Under the pieces are notes generated by a model that was not told where the DNA came from, ran no database searches, and saw nothing but the letters and a program-made list of their open reading frames with translations. A stretch of 64,000 nt of DNA from Strix aluco. Taxonomy: Eukaryota; Chordata; Aves; Strigiformes; Strigidae. The first letter of the stretch is position 1; each line of letters begins with the position of its first letter. Below are positions 27,101-39,100 of this stretch, piece by piece. The stretch lies in assembly GCF_031877795.1 (NCBI RefSeq), contig NC_133933.1:93703552-93767551 (forward strand). Reading direction: 5' to 3'. A program made the translations under genes and the position numbers.

Positions 27101-30100
27101 CTAATTGATGCATTCATCTCTAAGGGTCTTAACCCTCTCATCTAGAATGCTGTTGTTTGTATGGGTTTACTGAGAGGAGTCCCAACTAAAGGAAAAGAGA
27201 TTTCTTTCAAGTTCTGGTTTGTTGCACCTCCTTTTTTTCACCTGAACTTTGTGTCCATGTTACTGCTCTGCAATAAAGATGGCCAAGCACTTTAATTTTC
27301 TTCTTCTGGTGAATGAAATGGTTATCCTTTTTTCATCTTTTGTTTATGATAAGTGATGAATGAATGCATTTAATATTGAACTCTTTTTACTTTTTCTTGA
27401 TGCTTTCTGGAATTCCCTTTAGATGCTTTTGGAAGTAGTGCTTCTGAACCCCAGCCCACAACCCAGGCTGCTTCTAGCTCCTCGGCTTCTGCAGACCTAC
27501 TTGCTGGTAATAAAGAACTTCTAAAAACTTCTTATTTTAAGGCAAAACTAAGAAATGGTCTTTGAAATTTTTTATGTTCCTTGGGTGTAAGTGGACTTTT
27601 GCAGTGGAATAAAATGCTTGTTCACAAGATTTCTTAGTATTTTAGTTGTCTTAGATTAAAAATGCAGTGATTTATAATGGAGGCACTATACTGAAGTACA
27701 AGTTAACTTCCTAGATTATCTTCTTCCCATGCTCTTTGTTTTCCTACCTCCTTACACAAGCCTTATTTTTCTGTACTGTTCACTGAATAGGAGTGTATAG
27801 ATAAAGTTTCTTAGACTGTAGCAGTACTTAAGCAGTATTGCAGACTGTGCTACTTATCTCTTACTGCTAATTCATCTTTGTTTCTTGGTTGATTTAATTG
27901 AGACATGTTACACACTTAAATGTTAGGAGCTTGAATGAATGACTTGGTGGCAGTCTTGCATTTGACCAAGGAGAGAGGGGTGATGAGAGAGCGCTTTTCT
28001 GAGCACAAGCGCATAGAAGTGATTGAGACTGTCTCCTTATACGGAGTGAGATGAGGTCTCTGCTAGTGCTGAATGTAGCATCATTGTCACACCCTATTTC
28101 AAAGGTTGAAAAAATGTATTGTATTTTGCATCCTACAGAGAAGCAGCTTCAGCTGAATTCTGTTTGTACCATTCTCCAAAATTTGTGTTATACCGTGTAT
28201 TTTAGTGGCTATAGTGATTGTGCTAAACAGTTGCAACTCTTCCCCATCCCACTTGGAAGTTTGTAGAGAACAAGATCCCAGTATGTCTTCCTCAGGTTTA
28301 AAGGAAACTAATGCACTTCTGGTTTAAGGAAGACTTGGCTTGCTTTCCCCCATGTTTCTGAAAGGTGAATTTGTCAGTAGAATGGGTGGGTAGGTTATCC
28401 TTCATGAGCTTCAAAGGTGGTTGTTAGCTTTGTGTTGTACCTTTGCGGCTTTAATTCTGAGCTGGAGTGATAGTCTGCCCTTTATGCAACTGCTGACCAC
28501 TCTAGGATGGTGGGCCCTGACATCTGTTGCTGTCTGTATGTCTGAAGGTCTCTCATGCCAATTTACGCTATGTCAGAAGTCCGACCCTGTGTATGTTTTG
28601 CCTTTATATGCTCTTGAGAGGTCCTCCATTTTATGAGGAATATATAATGTGAGATACTGAGGTATCTGCTCTAAGGGCTGTGAGTTGGTACAGGTGGGTG
28701 CTTGCATGCTGAAGCTATCTCAGAAGAGGACACATTTTCTAGTACCTGCTCTAAGTGTGGGCATCACCTAGTTGTGCTACAGAAAGGTAGAAGTAGTCTA
28801 GATAATGATGTGTATGTCCATTCTCAATCGGTTCCAGTGCTGCCAAGCCAACTACTTAAAGTGGGACATAATGCGTAAATGCATGCTAAAGCTTTAGTAC
28901 AGGCAGCTTCAGGATTTTAAGGTAGAAAGCCACCTTTTGTTTTAATATTGCTTCAAGAGGTATTAGTCAGTGTATGGATAGCTTAATGCTGGAGATCAGG
29001 CTTTAGCTAGTCAGTTCTGAAACATACCAGTCATTTGTGGTTGTGTGTGTTATCAGGGGACTGGGTGCAGAGATGTCACACAGAAGCTATTTCTGCTTAT
29101 GCAAACATTACAATAGAAAATATTTTGTCCTTATCTGTAACTAAGCTTAAATCCTAATAGGCATTACTCTCCAGATGGCTTAAACTTCAGCAGTGTGCTC
29201 TCCAAATCTGATGAGTCACATTAAATCAAAACCTAAATTATAAGAGATGCTATAAGTCTAAATACTCAAGCAGTCCTGAAGCAGTTGGGGTGAATAGATG
29301 ATTTTTTTTTTTGTAATTTTATTTTACTTTTGCTTTGAACATACATTCAGAAGGGTTCCAAGTAGATTTAAATATTTTTTGGCAGATACAGAGAGTGTGT
29401 AAACATCACAGCATATTGCTAAGCATTTGTTCACCCTAGATAATGGCAGATGTATAGCCTGCAGTGTAATCCAGTTTTAAAAGTGTCCAGAATTCATATG
29501 GTGGCTGAAGGCTTGTCCTTCAAGGTTTATGAGTGTTTGGTTGTACTGTTTATATGCATAATGTTGCATGTATACTTACAATGCATTGTTGTCTTAAGTG
29601 TTCTGCTATCAAGTAAGTTCTTAGTCTCTTCTTGACTCACTGGAAAATATGGTAGAATTTTTTTCATGCTCTTCTAAGCCTCTCAGCAGACAAGACTAGA
29701 ACTATGCTGATAAATAAGATAGTCTCGCCATTTTCCCTTCTAGATCTTTCTGTCCAGTTAAGCTGTGTGCATGTGTATCCCAGTATGTACTCTAATAGCA
29801 TGTTCTTACAAGAAATCTTACTTGAATGTGTAAGTAAAAGCAAGCTCAAAATCAGGCAGTTGAGGATGTCCAGACAATACATCTAATTCAGTTGCTGCTG
29901 TTTCTGCAGGCTCATTCTGGGTCTTGTGCAAGCCCTAGACAGCTAGGAACTTAATCTGTTAAGGTATTTTTATGGCTTCTGTTCCTGATGTTGCTGTTAA
30001 ATTGCACAAGGCTAAATGCTATGGAATTAGAACCAGTCATCATGCAAACTTCACCTGAAGCTGAGGAGAACTCTCTTCTTTAGCTGGAGAAACAGACACT

Positions 30101-33100
30101 TTATGGGACTTCGCAAAAGTTTACATAACTTTCTAAACAGAATCTTATAAATGGATATTAAGTTGTGCCCTGCTGCAAAGCTCCTTGTTCTCACTCAAGA
30201 AATGGAACAGATTTAGCTGAGCACAGGATCTTTAGATGGCTCCAGTGCTTTAGGAATTTCTGCAGAATGTCTGCAGTCAACTGCCTTTGTCATCTCTGTA
30301 TCTTGTCAATCTGCTTCTGGTCTGATTCTTTGGAGATTAATACTTTTTTTCAGATAGCTGAATGTGTGGAGCTTTGCCTTGGGACAGGTGATGAGCTAGG
30401 ACAGAGCTTGTATGTAATGATCAGAGAACAGGCCAGCATTTGTGATGTTTTAGCAGGTGTCTGCTGCAGACCACCTGATCAGGAAGAGGTAGTAGAGGAA
30501 GCCTTTTTTAGGCAGCTGGAGAAAGCCTCTCTGTCACAGGCTTTGGCACTCATGGGAAACTTTAACCACCATAGTATGTGCTGGAAGGGCAATGGGGAGT
30601 ATGTCTGGGCACAGGTAATCCAGGGGACTTCTGGAATGTATTAGAGAATCTCTTGATCTGTGTGATCAAGAGTACCAGAGTGAGTTCAGTGAAGGGCCAC
30701 TGAGGTGGTGACTGGTGCACGTGACATATGAGGAGTGTCTGAGAACTGGGTCCATTCAGCCTTAAGAACAGAAGGAAAATGGGAGGCCTTATAGATACCT
30801 AAACTACCTCAATGGAGGATACGGAGAAGACTAGGCAGGTGGTTCTTGGAGGTGCATAGCAACAGGAAAAAAGGCAATGTGGGTGGGAAATTCCCATTAA
30901 ACACTGGAATTTTTTTAGTTTTATCATGAGGATGGTCAGATATGACAACAGGCCTCCCAGAGAGGCAGTGAAGTCTCTCTTCTTGAAGGTGTCAAGGAAA
31001 AACTCTGGGCAACCTGATTTGATTAGACTGGCTTTGAGCAGGGTGTTGGGCTGACTGATCTCCAGAGGTCCCTTCCAACCTAAATTATCCTGTGACAAAC
31101 CTGCTTCAGGAACAGACCTTGGAGTGTAGAGGGCTGATCTCTGATCCCAGTGCATTTGTCCAGATTCAGAGTTGGCATCTGTGAGCGTGTGACTTGCTGT
31201 GGGCTAGGATTTGGGTGATGAACCCTGAACTGGGCCTAATAAACATGGGGAAGCTCACACAGGCTTTTGAAATGTTCTTTACTTCAGACTGCATAAAGTA
31301 GGCTGCTCTGCTTCCTGCTCCTGCTTCCCTGGCTCCACCCAGTGCTGTTGGTTGGTAGCATCTAAAGGGACCAGTTTAAATTATGATTTGGTTTTGGTCA
31401 TTGCCTGCAATCTGGCAAGCTTCAGAAGAACAACATAATTTGAGGTTTTTTTCCTAATAATTTCTAATCAGGTTGTATTCTCCTGGATCTGTAGTACATA
31501 GTCAGGTTCGCTGTCCTCTCTCAGTTGTGTCTGGGGCCAGTGTATTTGTTCATATAGTCCAGTTCCACAACAAAAGCCTGTCTGCTGGTGGTACAGCAAG
31601 TTGTTGGCCTGGTGCCCAGGACCCATTGATGGCACAGCATTCTTGTTTCCCTACTGAGGGTTTTGGTTTGAATACAGTTAGCTACTGCTAACTCACTTCT
31701 CTTCTAAAATATACATTTGATGTGTAAATAAGTCTTATGCTTGCATCAAGCGTATGTGTATAAATTTCTCTTATTCTTTCAACATTTGTTTGGTGTTTAG
31801 TCTTACTTTGTTCTCTGTGAAAGCAAAGTTTTTGGGGAGAGTGTCTGAGATGTCTCGGTAACATTTGATACAATTGATGCTCACAACTTGAGCACAAGTT
31901 CTTTGTTGAGCTCTAACCCCTCTCATAGTTAAATTCTTGCAGATGCTTGATTTCATAGCTGGAAAATGTGCTCTTGTCACTGCTTGTAAGACGTCTGCAT
32001 AATGTGCTGTAATCTCTATACCCTGTGACCATGAAAAGCAGTTTGGATAAAAAAAGTGGTTAGAAAATCTTCAGAATTTTCTTTATTTTCCCATTTTTAA
32101 AAAGCTGACTTCCCACTGAACTGGTAACTAAAGAAAGCTGAAGGAAGAAGAAGAAAGGAATTAGTTGACTGATTAAACAAGAGTGGTACAAACTATCTCA
32201 GTAAAAAGACAGAAGGTAGTAATTAGGGTTTAATGTAAATAGAAGATCTCTTCTAAATTGACAAGTTGTATTCGGTACTTAATGTCAACAATGTGACCTT
32301 TGGAGTAGCATGTTTAATTTTTCAGATTCCACCCACATGAAAAGATCTGTATTTACTTTGGATGAGAATAGGACTTAAAATGGTCTCTACAAATTGGAGA
32401 AAATTGTCTAAAGGAGAAATTTCAAATAAGTAAATGTTCAAGTTTCTGTCCATAGGCAGCAGTGATTAGCTGGACAAATAAAGACAGTGGACTGTAAGGC
32501 AGGACGTTCCCTGAAAAGAAACTAAAGGCAGTGGTAGAGTGCTGGCTTATCACTGTCTTGTGCTCAGCTGTGGCAAACTAATACACTTCCTACTCTGATA
32601 CAGGGGAAAAAATGCAGCCTGCAGGTTGTGCAGAGTAGTCTTCCTGCTGTATTTGTGTAGTCACAGTTGGAGCACTGAGATCAGATCTGATCCTTTCTAT
32701 GTAAGAGCAGCTGCGAAAAAACAAGGCTGAGAGACTGAAGATGTAGTATAGAGGTCTTGGACATAACTGTCAAGAAGCGATTGAATAAGAGGAATGGCTT
32801 GTAGACTAAAGAGAATTGAGAAAGTGTCATATGTCTGTTCTCATTTTGATGGAGTCTTTGCATATTTAATCAGTTTCTAGAGTCTGTAGATAATACAAAT
32901 AAGCTTAAATTGCAAGGGGTATCAAATTATATAGACGGCAAGGGAGGGATTTTAAGAATAGTCAAGCATGGGAGTGCATTGCTTACAGGCTGGAGAATCT
33001 CCATGACTAAGGTTAATGTATATATTATAAACCCTATATTTATATAAATAAACCCTACTCATGGAGATTCTCTAGCCTACAAGCAATTCACTGTGGATGC

Positions 33101-36100
33101 TGTTGATCCTGCTTTGGCATGTGAGTGGAAGAGGCAGCAGCTTGAAGACATCTTGATGAGGGAGACCAGGATGTTTTAAGATGGTGAGAGAGGCTAAACT
33201 GGATTAGTAAAATGCTGCCTTCTGAATTGAGATTCCAGAGTAGTTGGTGATCATATGCTTTTCTTGAGTTAGTCCTCTCTTTCTCTTTTTCTGAACTAAT
33301 CCTTGTTTGTTGTATTCTGCCTGTGAGATTACTTACCTAGAATGATAGTGTGTAGTACTGGAAGAATTATGTTCTCTACTCTGTTGGTCTGCCTCTGCAG
33401 AAATCTAAATAACAAACATTAAAGTCTTTATTGGTGACTCTCACAAAATCTTAAATTTCCTGGGTCATACCTGGCATGCCAAGTATGCTTGTGTAGTACT
33501 GAGTTATTTACAATGATCTAGTAAGAATTGTCTCTATCATTCTGCCTTCTGTAGATTGAGTTTTTGTTAAACACAGCCCAACAAGACTGATTCTAATGTC
33601 CACACCTCTCTTATGTGGCTTTTTCAAGGCTTTGGAGGTTCTTTTATTGCTCCCTCCCCATCACCGTCCCCAGTCACTCCAGCTCAAACCAGCTTACTAC
33701 AGCCTAACTTTGATGCAGCTTTTGGAACAACAACTCCAACGACTGGCAGTTCGTTTGATGCATCAGGTGAGCCACAGGGTTTCTTCCTGTGTATTTTCTA
33801 ATGTGTTTTATGTGTTAGATGAATTAATGACACATTCAGGCTCTGAACACAAGCAATATCAGTGATTTCCCTGTTCCTTCTGTCACATCCCCCACCTTGT
33901 CTGAGTGGGACATGACACCTTCTCTACTGGAAGAACTCAGGGTGGTGGTTAGGCTGGTGTGCGCCCAAGAGCTCTCTGTACCCATTTTTTATTCTACCGT
34001 GTCAGTAAAAATCAAACTAGTGTGAACAACATCCTTGCATGTGCTTGATTGCATGAATCAGGAATTATGCAAGAAAGACACTGTTCTGTAAATCAAGTAT
34101 GTAGGCAAGTCATCTTCCTGCTGCTGCTGTTCTTGAGCTTGCATGGCACCTAAAGGTACACAAAATGGAGACTGAGGTCGTGTTCTTTGCCTGACTATAA
34201 GCTTAAACTTTCGTCACTGCTATCATTTTGTTTGTATCTCTTCCATTCTATATTTTCCATGCTGGGTCCTTGCTACAAACTTAAAATTGGTGAGTTCTGC
34301 AACTGTACAAGAAAAAAAGGTTGAAGTAGTACTGCTGCTTGGATATTTGATTGCTTGCCAGTGCACATGCTACCCCTTCCTGTTGACTTAACATTAGCAC
34401 GTACCTCAAATACAGATCAGAAGATAGAATGCTGGCATGAGATGTACCGCCGGTTTGACTTCAATGGATCTAAAAAATGAACTTCTGAGTTAGATGGCTG
34501 GATTAAGGAAGCTAGCTCTGTCAGTGTGGATTGTTCTGGTTCCTTCTGATCTCATAAGATGTTAGTAGGTTTCCCTGATGCCCTGCTGCTTGCAAGTAAA
34601 TAGTAACATCTTGAGACTTTCAATCCTGTTGCTGTAAGATGTCAAGGTATAAGACTGCCTTTGCCACAGTAATTCTGACCAGTGTTTGCTGCAAGATGTT
34701 AATTTTAAAACCCTTTAAATTAATATCTCCTGACAAATGTGTATGCATCTGACATCTCTCTAAGGATGGCTATAAGAAAAACAGTGTCATGTGGAAGTGG
34801 TGCTGTATCTATGTAGATTCAACTCTCCAATTAAAGTCCTTCTAGGCATGTCCTCTCATATTAGTTCTCATCGGTATAGCTCTTTCAGGATTACTGTACA
34901 TTCAGTGTCTAGTAAAATAACATGCATGCCCTTGTTGGCATTACTTTTAATGTCAAATGGTGTTTTGTTAAGACCTGTGACGTGGTTGTCTGTGCTATAT
35001 TTGTTGGAGCAAGAGCAAAGTGGCAGGTAGTGTTTTTCTTACCATGGCTGCTGTTCTAACCCACTTTCCTTTCACTTCCAGTATTTGATGGCTTAGGTGA
35101 TCTTCTTATGCCAACTATGGTTCCTTCTGGTCAGTCTATAGCTCCTTCAGCCACAGCAACAGTCCCTGCTTCAGCAGCAAGCAAAGGCCTCGGAAGTGAT
35201 CTTGATTCATCTCTTGCAAACTTAGTAGGCAGTAAGTGACAAATTTTGGTTTTAAGTGGTGTGCATACAGCTATGGTATTTCCACAGAGCCAAATACCTG
35301 TCTATTTTAGCTTGCTTCAGTGTCCTCCTGTTTTCCTGGGAGATTGGGGAAGCTATAGGCAGGAATAAGGCCTGATTCAGACAGCTGGTAGTCAGGGTTT
35401 GTACTTTGTCCCTCTTTTTGCCCAGGATCTGAGCCACATAATGGGATCTGTTTGGTAGGTATGATTTGCAATGTGTGAATGTCCCAGGTACATTCAGGGG
35501 CACATCAGACTTTTAATGGATGTGCCCTTGTGTAATAACAGATGGAAAGATGAAAATTGTCCAAAGCATCTGTGGAATTTAGGAAGAAAAGCTGGTGGAC
35601 AAAAATAGCTGACTTCTTGCTTAATGAGAGGAGTAGCAGTGGGGCGAGGAGTGCACAACAGCCAAGAACACACCTTTTCTCAGACAGTGAACTTTCCAAA
35701 ACATATTCTTGAAATGCTAAACTAAAAAATGTTCTCTTTCCTATAGTAGGAAAAGGGCTAGAGCCTTTATAGCCAGAGATCAGTAGCTGCAGCCCTGCAG
35801 AAAACTTGAGGTCCACCTAGCCGAAGGTGTAATACTACTGAAGGTGTACTTTGGAGGATTGTGTAAATGGAATACTGCATTAGTATATGTAAATGCACCA
35901 CCGCAAAGATATAACTGACCTTATGATGCATACTCTTCTGTTAGGTGTGAGGGAATCTACCATGCTTAGAAGTCAGCAGGACTCTTAATCACTTGAAATC
36001 TCTTCTGCAACTCATTTGGTATATCCAAGTTTGGGGGAGAAAAATCAAACATAGTAATTTGTGACTTACAGGACTTGTATTGGTCATGTGAAAAGAGTAT

Positions 36101-39100
36101 TTTTTAAAACTTAGCTTAAAACTTCTTCCAAAGAGTAATTAATGAAATTACTTGGAGTTTCAGTGTATGATAGAGCAGATAAAACAGTGCAAAACTTCCA
36201 GGTACCATTCAGATTTATGTGTATGTGAAAAATAACTTTTTATTTCCGTATGTGTAATGAGGAACAGAAACTAGTGTAGTCATTCATGGTAAATAGTTTG
36301 GTGCTCTCAAATAACTTAGCATTTTGTAGACCTAAATATATTGTTACTTTGGTTTGCTTACAGAGCAAAGTGGCTTCCTCAAGTAAAAGACCTCTGCAGG
36401 GTTTGTCAAAAGTTTGTCCTAAAGAAGGAGTAGATGTGGCCAGTCCTCTGATGCTGTCTAAATGAAGACAACAAAATATGTATTACTCTCTATAAGCCCA
36501 TGTGCAATGAAATGTGAGCTATTACTTTGACATGCTTTAATTTACTAAACACATGACATCTGGTTTTTCCTTTTTTTCTTACAATTTTCAGATCTTGGAA
36601 TTTCTGGTACCACTTCAAAAAAGTAAGTTCAACTTCGTTTAAAAAAAATAATTTCAATTCTGCTGTATAGTCTTACATTTATTTCAGTGTTTATTAAGAA
36701 TCAATTAATGGTTATGTATGTGCCCCCTCCCCCCAAGAAAATCGGTTCAGAAAAATTCAGGATAAAGTGTTCTATTCTGTACAGGTTCACTGAACAATTA
36801 AGGTTAAATGTTCCTGACATAGTTTTTAAACTTGCTGCCTTTAATATGAGTCTTAGAATTTTTTTCTGTAAATTACTGTCTTCGTATTGGATAGCTGATT
36901 TCCAAATAACTTAAAATGAACAAATTCTCCAGATAACAACTTGTATAGCTCCCCTCAGTAATCTAGGCTAATAGTTTTGTTATCTTTTTACAGACGCTGG
37001 ATGTGCTTATCATGTAGGCATTGGAATACTTGTAAAATAGAAAAGAAGTTCATTCCATGCAGTGAAAAGCTTCTTTTTGCAAGAGGAAATATTTACAGCA
37101 TTTAATTTATTTTTGAATGTATTTTCTTATTCTGATTGCTTGCTTCTGAGCTGAGTCTTCCTCTGAATGCAAAACCAGTTTATGATGTGTGTACTTCAGA
37201 ATGTTTTGTGCTTCTGTGAAGTTGATAGGAGGGATATGTATAAACACGTCATGAGGTTTATCCCCCAAACTTAGCTTCCTTCAATCTATTCATTCAAATG
37301 GTGTATCTTATTCTGGATGAAGCAGCCTCTAACAAAACCTTGTTTTGCAATAGCCCTTTTATTCTATGAATGATTTGTTTCTCTTGTATTTATCAACTTT
37401 TTTCAGAACTGAATGCTTTCCTCCTTCAGCTGTCTGAGCAAGATTTCCAGCAATGCAATGACCTTTCAAAGACTTCTAGGAGGCAGCTCTACTGCCTGGC
37501 CCCAGTAGAATAGGCAGTAGCAGTCTCCCTAACTTGCAAGGGTATATGCAATAATATGTTACCTTCAGTCAATACTAAGTAAAACTTCTCTTTAATCCTC
37601 ACCACAAAGGCCATAACCATGTAACTGATTTCAGTATAGAGTGTACTGGTGTCTATTGCTAACAAACCTTTGAAACTGAGTGACACGAAAAGTGTATCTT
37701 TCTGTTAATAACTTAAACTGCATACACCATAAACTAATATAGCTGCAAGTCTAATGTTAGTGTATACTGCAACTGGTTTTCATTTTCAGTGTGAGGGTAT
37801 GTAAATAGTAGCTCTGTCTCTCTCCCTGTTAGGGGAGACCTTCAGTGGAATGCTGGAGAGAAAAAGTTAACAGGAGGAGCCAACTGGCAGCCAAAAGTAG
37901 CGCCTGCAACATGGTCAACTGGTGGTGTCCCAAGTGGTCCATTGGTAAGTTGTTTATCCATCGATACCACTGGTGTTGAAACATCAATATTTTGTGAGAC
38001 TATGGCAGCATACGTGTAGGCACCGCTGCTGTCTACTTGAGCTAAAGAGTTTGCTTCTGTATAAATGATATGATTGTTTCAAGTCACATCTTTAAGACCA
38101 GATTTACAGCTGGCATAAATAAATCATTGAGTCCAGATCAATGCAAATACACTAACATATGTATCAAGATGTTACTTTACATGTACACTTAATACCTGTG
38201 GGCATTTCCAAGTGTGTGGTTAGGCATATAGGTCTTGCCAGCACCAGGCCCAGGTTGATTGCCTAAAAGACAACGGTATTGATCCAAAGCTGAAGGAAGG
38301 AGAGAAAATAAATTTTTCTCAAGCTTTCCAGAATGAAGTAGATAAAAAGACTACGCAGTATTCACACTGATCAGGTGATTGTTGTTAGATTAGAAGTGGG
38401 TGGCTTGTTTAGCAGAGCAAAGCAGTCCCTGGAAAAGTTAAGATTGCCCTGTAAAATGTATCAGGAGGCACTAACTTTGAAAGAATAGGGTTGAATTGAG
38501 CTAAAAATCTAAATTTGACACAAGAGCAACTTGCTCATGAGTAAGCTGCAAGAGTAATCTGAAGAGAGGTCATACCTCATCTCATCAAAGTCACACATGG
38601 CATAAAACAGCCTCCATTTGAAAAAAGTTAGTTTGGGAAGGAAAGGACTGTCAAGGGGGAGCATGACCTGTTCAGTTCCATGTTGCCCCAGCCAGATGCT
38701 AATTTGACTCTAAGCATGTTCCAGCTTATTCTTTAACCATATAGAAGATACAAGAATTGACTGAACTTGGTACTTCATTGAATGTATTAGTTGTAACGTC
38801 AACTTTTTTCTTAATAGAAAGGCTGGGCAATACTATACAGTGTAAGTGAATTTTTTTTGATCTCTCATTGTATGTACTTACTAAACACACAGGTACTAAC
38901 AGCACCTCCCCTGCACTACAGTTATTACTGCTGGCTTAAAACTAGCTAGAAGCTGCCTAACATGGCTGCTCTTGGACTGTGTGTCCAGCAGTCAATTCTC
39001 AGGCCATGTGTTGAATATGGTAGTACTGATTAACCATTTCTGTGCTGTAAGCTTGAAAATAATGGCTTCAAACCGTCTTTGCTTTACTTGGACGTGAACT

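Larger units (their letters stand above)
27507..33628 (+). other. SNAP91: SNAP91 intron 17
   Basis: The intron of about 6.1 kb holds an internally deleted CR1 (30355-31095) and a 34-nt inverted repeat (32973-33092). The rest is unique sequence with a T tract near 29303. I saw no extra exon. Confidence 0.8.
33767..37832 (+). other. SNAP91: SNAP91 introns 18-20
   Basis: Between exons 18, 19, 20 and 21 I see only unique intronic sequence. One good acceptor-like site (tttttacag ending at 36993) is followed by 37 open codons but no evident donor; I do not call it an exon. Confidence 0.7.

Noticed and set aside
30165-30644. 159-codon open frame, + strand, as a host gene
   Set aside because: Its C-terminal half is a degraded CR1 endonuclease fragment. 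The N-terminal half is unrelated intronic sequence.
36994-37107. Possible alternative terminal exon after acceptor tttttacag, in frame with exon 20 for about 37 codons
   Set aside because: No donor or polyadenylation signal follows, the residues match no AP180 isoform I know, and an open run of this length is common by chance.
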